Source: Cyclina sinensis (taxonomy: Eukaryota; Mollusca; Bivalvia; Venerida; Veneridae). Taken from it: a stretch of 64,000 nt of DNA. This document shows, one piece after another, positions 13,801-22,800 of this stretch; within the stretch, counting starts at the first letter, position 1, and every line of letters starts with the position of its first letter. Below the pieces are notes generated by a model that saw only the letters and a list, made by a program, of their open reading frames with translations, made no database searches and was not told the origin of the DNA. The DNA lies in contig JAAONU010000009.1 in NCBI GenBank assembly GCA_012932295.1, positions 12,813,796 through 12,877,795 on the forward strand, read 5' to 3'. A program made the translations under genes and the position numbers.

Positions 13801-16800
13801 TTCAAGTTGCCCTAGCAACATAAGTTCTGCTTGGAATGATTTTTTTTAATTACTTTAGTAAAACTTCATGCAAAGAACATCCCTGCAAGGTTTCATCTGC
13901 TGAAAATACTATCAAAAACCAGTACACTGATTTGCTGCTCCTGGTATATCATGAAAACCCTAATCACAGGTGATTATTTTAGAATTAAATGACTAACCTG
14001 ATAGAGGGGTGAGGTCTTTCCTCCAACACAACTTTCTTAGTTTGATTTTCACCACCCTGTAAATGCATGTAATTAAGTTTTTAGCTCTAGCACTTTCTAC
14101 ACAGACATCATGTTAATGATTTCTCTATTTTTAACATCAGTGTTCTCTTTATCATGACAATAATCTTGATTTTTGACAGCCATCAATAATGCTTTTATGC
14201 TGAAACATCTTAATGAGTAGACATGGGGAAGCCTTTAGTAGTTAGATACTAAGAATTCGGTTGAAGGCTGACTTTGTCAATGTGTTGTTCCCTTCACTGT
14301 TTCACGAGACATTTACAGTACTAAAGTTCACCTTGACAACACTCAGATATTCTGCTATAGCTGTTCTCCCTGTCTGTGTGAGTTTCCTAGCTGTCTCATC
14401 ACATACCCAGCAGTGAACACCACGCCGGCCAGAGTACACCCAGAGTAAATGCTCAAACCCAAAGTCATCTGCAACACAATTCAGGATGTAAGGTAACTTG
14501 GCATTACTTGGTATATTAATCAGCCTCAAAGACAAAGGACACTAAAAGAAACACCTTTAAAAACTGATCTTTCAACTATAAATATACTACAGAAGAATCA
14601 GGATACATAAAGCCCCTATCTCTCTCAGAAACAATCAGTCTGAGAACATAAAATTGGTAGTCCTGTTGTGTCCTATTCTGATTACAGAAATCCTGATAAC
14701 AAAGCGAAATAAATCTCGAACTTTTTGACAATCTATCAGATATATATTTCTTTTTTACTTCTGAGGTATAACAAGAGTATTCATCTCTGCCAGATAGTAA
14801 ATATTAACCTATGCATAAGAGAGTGTGAAGGCAATATCTTATGATATATTACACACAAATGTTATACATCATTCTTGCCTTATTTAGGATGACGTCATTT
14901 ATTTATTCATGTGCGCTCATTGATAACATAAAACAATTCTAGTATTTTCACATCCATCCAAAGTACAAAAGCTGGTTTTGTATTGGTAGTTTGAACAACA
15001 ATAAGAAAGTGGGCATCAGATATAAGACATCTGCTTTCTACATTCTCTCAAAACTGTTTTGAGGCCTGTTTCGAATTTGAGAACATTACCTTTTTATTGA
15101 TACTCTGATTTCATGTTAGCTGAATATAACAAAACCTTATCATGAATTAAAATTTGTTTCCTGAGTGTTTGACACTACTATCAAGACCAATCAATCGTTC
15201 AATCGTGTGTATTTATATAGGGCAGCACTTTATAAAGTTATATTCTGTTGCGCTTTACACAAGGTTAAAGAGACAGAAACAAGAAGTTACCTCTCAATGC
15301 TCTGTCTATAATCTTAATGGCTATCTGCATTAATGGCCAACATCGTTCACAAATATCTGCTCCTCTGAAATAAATCATTATCAAAAGCTTAAATGTATAT
15401 TCGTGATAAAATTTCTCAATAACTGGAGGACTGAAGTTAAATAGTGATGTCCTAGGAAGATTTTCAATCATGCATCTTTCATTAAATTCTTTCATCAGGT
15501 ATCAACATCCTGCAATTTGTATATAAAAGCTTCTACCGGTAGTTCAGTTAATGTATTGAATACAAATCTACTTTTACTTATTGTTGGTAACTTACGACAC
15601 TTCAGAAAGGAGACATACTCTTTTGAAACAGTATCCAAAATAAAAACAAGAAAGCAATGATGACCCTTAAGCACTCACCTGAGTATAACTGCTAAGAAAG
15701 ACAAGTCATATAATGTCTTTATCATCAAACAAAAATGTCCAGCTGTACATTGTGTTTATTACCCATGACATTAACAATACTTTGTAATAAATAAAGATAA
15801 TGTTTAGTTTTAAAAACTTATTATAATCTTATTTTTAAATATTTCTCTGTCTGCAGCTGTTGTGAATATTAAAATCTTGCCTACTACATGGGGTATTTTA
15901 GATAATGGTACCCATAATCACTTTTTTGATGTTCTAAGCCTATTATACAGCCCCTTTCATAAAGGTACATAATAATTTTACCATAAATGATCATAGAAAC
16001 AAGCTTTGGAATGCAGATTTCAATAGAAAACAATACATGAATAACCCGAGGACCAACCTATAATATATATATATGCCCTTTCAATACAAAGAATAACCGT
16101 TATGATAGAAAATCCTCGACAACAAGATACATGTATATATCTGATACTCATAAGGTGAAACAGGCCCTACCCTCTATCATTCATGTCTTTTTTTTTCTAA
16201 ACTAACGTAACTCGAATAAATATGAAAGGTCCATCAAAGGAACATTTCTCTGAACTATTTTTGAAATTTAACCAGTAGTTTCTGAGGACAGGATTTTGAA
16301 GGTTTCCCTATAGTCAGTTGTATTGTGAAAACTTGCCATATCACTGTCTTGTTATGAACTAAAATGGATTGGAGGAAATTAATAAAACATCTCCAAAGGA
16401 ACATCACTGTGAAATTATGTTAGAATTGGATCAGGGATTTCTTAGAAGATTTTCAAAGTTTTCCATTTGGTCACATGCTGTAAACTCGCCATCAGCCAAG
16501 CTGTTTTTTTTTTACAAACCAACAGTACTTGAAGGAATTTGATAGAGAACCAACTAAGACACATTTCTGTGAAATAATTTTGTAACTGGGACAGAGGAGA
16601 ACATTTTCGAAGTTTTCCACATAGTCATAAAGTGAAAACAGGCCATAAATGTTTCAAAGTTTTTTTTCTTTTGGGTCAGAGATTTTAATGGAATAACTAA
16701 ATCTTAAGGAATCTAAAGAGAACCAACTGAGGACATAGCAAAATTTTGAAGTTTGGTTGCTTAGGAGAAGATGCCACTTGCAGGAAAATGCTAAAGACTG

Positions 16801-19800
16801 ACAATGAACATTCACACATCACAAAAACTCAACCTTGAGCACTGTGTTCAGGTAAACTAAAAAGTATGTCATTATGTGGATTCTACTTTCCAACGCTCAT
16901 TTTTAAAGCTAAATCTTGAATTGGCATGGTGACCTGGTTATCCATAAATATTCTACATTATCAACAAACAGTGTAAGCAAACTTAATCACAGCAGTCTCT
17001 ATAATAAAATTTCAAATAAAATTCTAAAACCAAGTTACGAGCAGCAACTGCGGACATCATCATAATCTGTCATATCAATATCAAAGACAAGTTCTTTTTC
17101 CACTGCCTGGAATGCTGTGGCCTTCACTGTTTTGTGCTCCTTTGGCTGAAATAGATAATTCAACAAACTTTTACTATATATTCTATTTTATCTTACATAT
17201 AGTATAACACCAGTCTCATGCTGTTTTGTTCATTAAAGAACACCTCTGTTTATATCAGACTATATTACACAGACTGAACTCAATAATTTATACCTATAAC
17301 CTCATACCTATAACCTTTCTACAATACAAAACAATATTTGTATTAAGTCTCTAAAAAATCATGCACAAATAAAACTTGAAATGTCTAAATACTTTCCATC
17401 TTAGTAATCATTAAAAAAAACTGTTTACAATGTAAGTAAACACAGACTAAATGCTTGAGTCATTCAGAATACACTGTTATTAAAACTGTTTACAGTGTAA
17501 GTAAACACAGACTAAATGCTTGAGTCATTCAGAATACACTGTTATTAAAACTGTTTACAGTGTAAGTAATCACAGACTTAATGCTTGAGTCATTCAGAAT
17601 ACACTGTTATTAAAACTGTTTACAGTGTAAGTAAACACAGACTTAATGCTTGAGTCATTCAGAATACACTGTTATTAAAACTGTTTACAGTGTAAGTAAA
17701 CACAGACTAAATGCTTGAGTCATTCAGAATACACTGTTATTAAAACTGTTTACAGTGTAAGTCAGGGTTGGCTTATTGACCGGTCGATTGAGTATTGACC
17801 GGGCCGGTGGTCAATACTGGTTAATACTGGTCATTATTGGTCAATACTGGTCAATAGTGGTCATTTCTGGTCAATACTGGTCAATTCAATTTTATTCACT
17901 ACAAAACTGTCCATAATGTTCCTAGAATCATGTTAAAACAGTTAAATCCTTTTGGCCCTTACAATAGACATTGGTAGGGCCTAGATGTTACTTCATTTAT
18001 GGTTTAATATTTTAATTTTAATTTATTTAATTGGTATGTTCCCATGTTCGATAAACAATAGAAGTGCAAGTCATGACCCCTCAGTGTCCTGACCATCCTT
18101 TGTCATACACAAGTGTTAATTGACAAGTGTATAACACCTACTTTATGGTTATTGGATAATCCTTAAATAAACATATATGCATCTTAATTGACATGTTCCC
18201 TGGTCCAATAAACAACAGAAGTTTGGAACTGTACAAACAAAACTTAGGAATAGACTAGGAATTCAGAGAGTAGTAAAACTTGTTGTGTGTTACCGCTTCC
18301 TTAGAGGTAGTGATGAGCTTGACTGGTAGAACTGGTCATTAACCAGTGTGAAATATTGCTATCTAAGCATGTATTTTTAATGTTTATGCCAGAACAGATA
18401 TGTATGGTGGTGGACATGGTGGTGCTAAATGTTTATCATTTTGTTGGAATACTGTTGTGTGTTGCAAATTTTCATTCTTTATTTTATTAGTATGAATTCT
18501 AATACAAGCACATACTTTGTAACTTGATTAGAAATGAAATAAATGTTTAATGGTTTGTTTTCTTCCTTTCTTTTATAAAAATCTTGAAAAAAAGTTCAAT
18601 TGACCAGTATTGACCACTTGGGGGAGTATTGACCGGGACGGTTTTAACCAGTTAAAACCGCTGGTTAAAACCAGGGGCGGTCGATTGGTGCCAACCCTGG
18701 TGTAAGTAAACACAGACTAAATGCTTGAGTCATTCAGAATACACTGTTATTAAAACTGTTTACAGTGTAAGTAATCACAGACTTAATGCTTGAGTCATTC
18801 AGAATACACTGTTATTAAAACTGTTTACAGTGTAAGTAAACACAGACTAAATGCTTGAGTCATTCAGAATACAATGTTATTAAAACTGTTTACAGTGTAA
18901 GTAAACACAGACTAAATGCTTGAGTCATTCAGAATACAATGTTATTAAAACTGTTTACAGTGTAAGTAAACACAGACTAAATGCTTGAGTCATTCAGAAT
19001 ACACTGTTATTAAAACTGTTTACAGTGTAAGTAAACACAGACTAAATGCTTGAGTCATTCAGAATACACTGTATCAAAGCTGTTTACAGTGTAAGTAATC
19101 ACAGACTAAATGCTTGAGTCATTCAGAATACACTGTTATTAAAACTGTTTACAGTGTAAGTAATCACAGACTAAATGCTTGAGTCATTCAGAATACACTG
19201 TTATTAAAACTGTTTACAGTGTAAGTAAACACAGACTAAATTCTGTTTTAATTGTTATCAACACTGTTTTTATAGTGTTAAATTACACTATAAAAACAGT
19301 GTTGATAACAATTAAAACAGAATTTAGTCATTCTAGTAGTCTAGTCATTCATTTAGTCTATCATAAATTAATTCCTAGATTAACATCCAAATTTTTTTTT
19401 AAAGTTGGGAGGAACTATCTTTGATTACTTTATCTCTGACAATTTGTTTTTTCACATACCCGCCCCTGTCAAGTACAAGAGGCTTCTTGTCAACAAGGCA
19501 AAGATCACAAACTTAATAAAACTCGTATCTTTGGCCTCGATTATTATCTGTCACAATAATAGCAGACAGAATCAACCTGCAGAAAAGTATGTTAGTTCTA
19601 CAGTAGCCTAAATCATACTGTTTAAAGAGTTAAACCGCTGTTTTAGATCCGATATTTGTTTAGTAATTAGTTGTTCAACATCAGCTGCAAACCAGTCCTC
19701 TTCAATGTGAAAACCATTTAAAACAGCAGCAATTACAAAAACCATGCTGAGATGATGTTTCAATGTTCAAGTTTTATTGAAATCAGTTTTTTTATCTGAA

Positions 19801-22800
19801 TACTCTTCAGCACGGAGAACCTGGCAAGTTTACTCTATGACAAAAATATTAAACTGAAGCTCATTATACAGCACATATAAAGAGGTCTATACAAAGCACA
19901 TTTTTTTTTTTTTTAGATAAAAATGGTTGGGGAGGCTCAAAATAGAGGCAGCGGGCAGGGATGATAATCTAGGAATTAATTTATTATGGCCTAAACACTG
20001 ACCAAATGCTCAAGTTACTACAACAGCATTCAGTGAACACTGTTATCAAAACAGTCTTTAAAATTATTAGCAAAACTATCAACAAACCCTATGAGTAAAT
20101 ACAGCTCCAATGTCTATTTTGTACGGACATCTTTTCTGTATTTCTTCTGACAGTTCTTTTTCACTTGAAAATGACTGGTAACGAATGTATATATCATCTT
20201 TCAAGGTGAAGGAGAACTCTCTACGGCTGAAGTAACCTTTGTGCACTGAAAAATCCAGATGTTTTTATAAAGCAAGCAATTTTAATACTAATCAATAACA
20301 TACAATGTATTGAATCTGCAAGGCTGATAAATATATTACCTATAAATCTAAAATGTCATAAGTTATAGCTTTGTGTTATATTCAGTAACTTTCAGCACCG
20401 ATGGAAATGTGATCATCCTTGAAAAAGGTTCGAATTAATGGAAATGTGATCATCCTTGAAAAAGGTTCGAATTATATCATTTATTACAGGATGGATTTGT
20501 AAAACTGCCTTTCTCGAGACAGTGGTAAGTTTTCTTAAGTCAATGAGGACAAATCATAAAAGTAAATAAGTACAAATCATAGAGTGAACAAAAGGGCCAT
20601 GATGGTTTTAAAATGTTCACCTGGGTAAAACTATTGCAATGTAAAATTGTATCATTTTTCAGAAGTTTCTGACAAGTTTGCCATTTTAAAGTTTTGTAAA
20701 ATATACGACTCCCATCCCAAAGTAACATTATCCAAAAATTTTATGAGCCCCTTTCAGGTTGTAGTTGCATTTGGCGAGAGAAAGTTTGGGAATTTTAGGC
20801 CGACGATTGGGAAAAATGGATGTTATTTTCGATTGGGAATGGGTCCGTTTACCAGAAGGAAAAAAAACGCTGGTGGTGGAGCCAAAAATAACATCAGGGG
20901 CAAAGTTGGACAATCTTCATAAGGACCATTTAAAAGTTTTGTTTTTGTATATTTGTATGAAATAAACTAGCATAGCCACTACTGTTGGTCTGTTATCATA
21001 TCTGTACTGAAAATATCTACTTCACAATTCCATCTCATGATATAGAGCAGAGGCACAACATTTAAATTTAAGCTTTCAAATTCATGTTTTGGCATAAAGA
21101 ATAAGTTCTGTCTAAGTTTATTAAACCGACACTTCAGCTTTACTGGAAAAAAGAAGAAGAGTAAAACTTAAAACAGCAGGGACTGGTAAAGAAAGGTGAC
21201 TCTTTTAATTAGTTATTAATGTTAATTAAAATCTTCCTCTTGCTATAAATAAAGCTGCGCAAAGACTTGCAACAGGAGAAAATCTACTTTATTGCCAACA
21301 ACTTTTTGAGAAGAAGAATCATGAAGCTGACACCAAAAAAAAAAATCCCAAAGATGTTCAAATCAGTTGTTATGGCTTTCTTTGTGTTTGTTAAAGGGAA
21401 CAGAAGTAAAGTGCATTGTTTGTAATACACAACAGTTTAGAAATGCTCATGAAAAACTAGTCACTTCACTTGAAACTTTACTATTACACACTTAAAAACT
21501 TATAAATTACAAAACTAAGTAAATTTGATCATAAAAACAAATAAATCATTCTAACTGAATTGACCACAAACATAGCACAGATACAGTACTCTCGTTTTCC
21601 TCTAAGTCGTCGAGGACTACCCATTCCATAAAACGCGACCAAATCCGCCGCATTTCGAGGACGCCCACCGCGGACATGGTCACCTTATATCGCGGCGGAC
21701 ATCCGCTAAATGGTTCCACGAACATTTTCACAGGTATAATTATTGATATCGAGGCTCTCACAGTTCCTGATTACATGCATTTTGGCGAATTTAATGCTTT
21801 CAAAATATCAAATAAATGAATAAAACTCTCATTCTGATGCATTTGTTTATGAATGCGCCTATTTGTTTACGCACAGAATGACAATTCAAAGCAATTGCTT
21901 CTTGAAACAGCTGACCGTATTTTCAGTAAATAAACTGACTGGTTTCCGATTGCGACGTGTTAAAACTGTTTTTCTATTTAAAGAAAACAAACAACATGTA
22001 AACCCTACTGCGACATCTGTATCGTCTAGGCGCTTGGCAAAAATTATTGATCAACTTTTGCTATGTAATAACAAGCGTTCTCAAAATTTCACAATGGAAG
22101 AACACAATAAACCTACACAACAAATGTATCTGAAGTTTGGTTTTAATTTTACCAAATGTCACATAACTGATAGACGTAAAATGCACAGTTTCATAACGGT
22201 CATTTCATTAAATGTTCAGCTTATCCAGGTGAGTTATGACCCTAATTAATTTCGCGTTGGTCGTCAAATATCGCCGAGCAGGGGTTTTTTTACTAACAAA
22301 TTGACGCCGATAGTCGGCGTCTTCCCCTTGCATTTTTTTTCCCCCAAAAAAATAATTTTCCCCTAAAAAATCATTTTCCCCTGCATGAAATTTAACATTT
22401 TCTGATGGTTTTGGTAAAATAATATAACATTCTCTTTCATTTAATAGTAATTTATCTTCAAACAATCGATTTATGGACGATTACGATTTTATATTCGATC
22501 CAGAGCTAAATATAGCAAGTATTATGCCATTTTGTCCCAGCATTCCTCACTCGCTTAAAATAACATTAAGACGGGAACCAAATTCATTTGGGTTCTGATG
22601 TATACCATGACAGGAACCATTCTTATTTCTTCATCCGCGGAAAATCCCAGAAAAATGTCTAACAACTGGAGAAAGTATAACAAAAAGATAAAACTTTCTG
22701 ATGCAAAAAGAACAAAGCGTATTGAATCTTTTTTTTTGGAAAAAAAAAAAAAAGAGAGAGATTTCCATCGGATCAAAAGTCTGAGTCAGATAATTTTAAC

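Noticed and set aside
21863..22249. 128-codon plus-strand frame
   Set aside because: No recognisable family, no splice context, and it lies in PRIM1 intron 1 among transposon debris.
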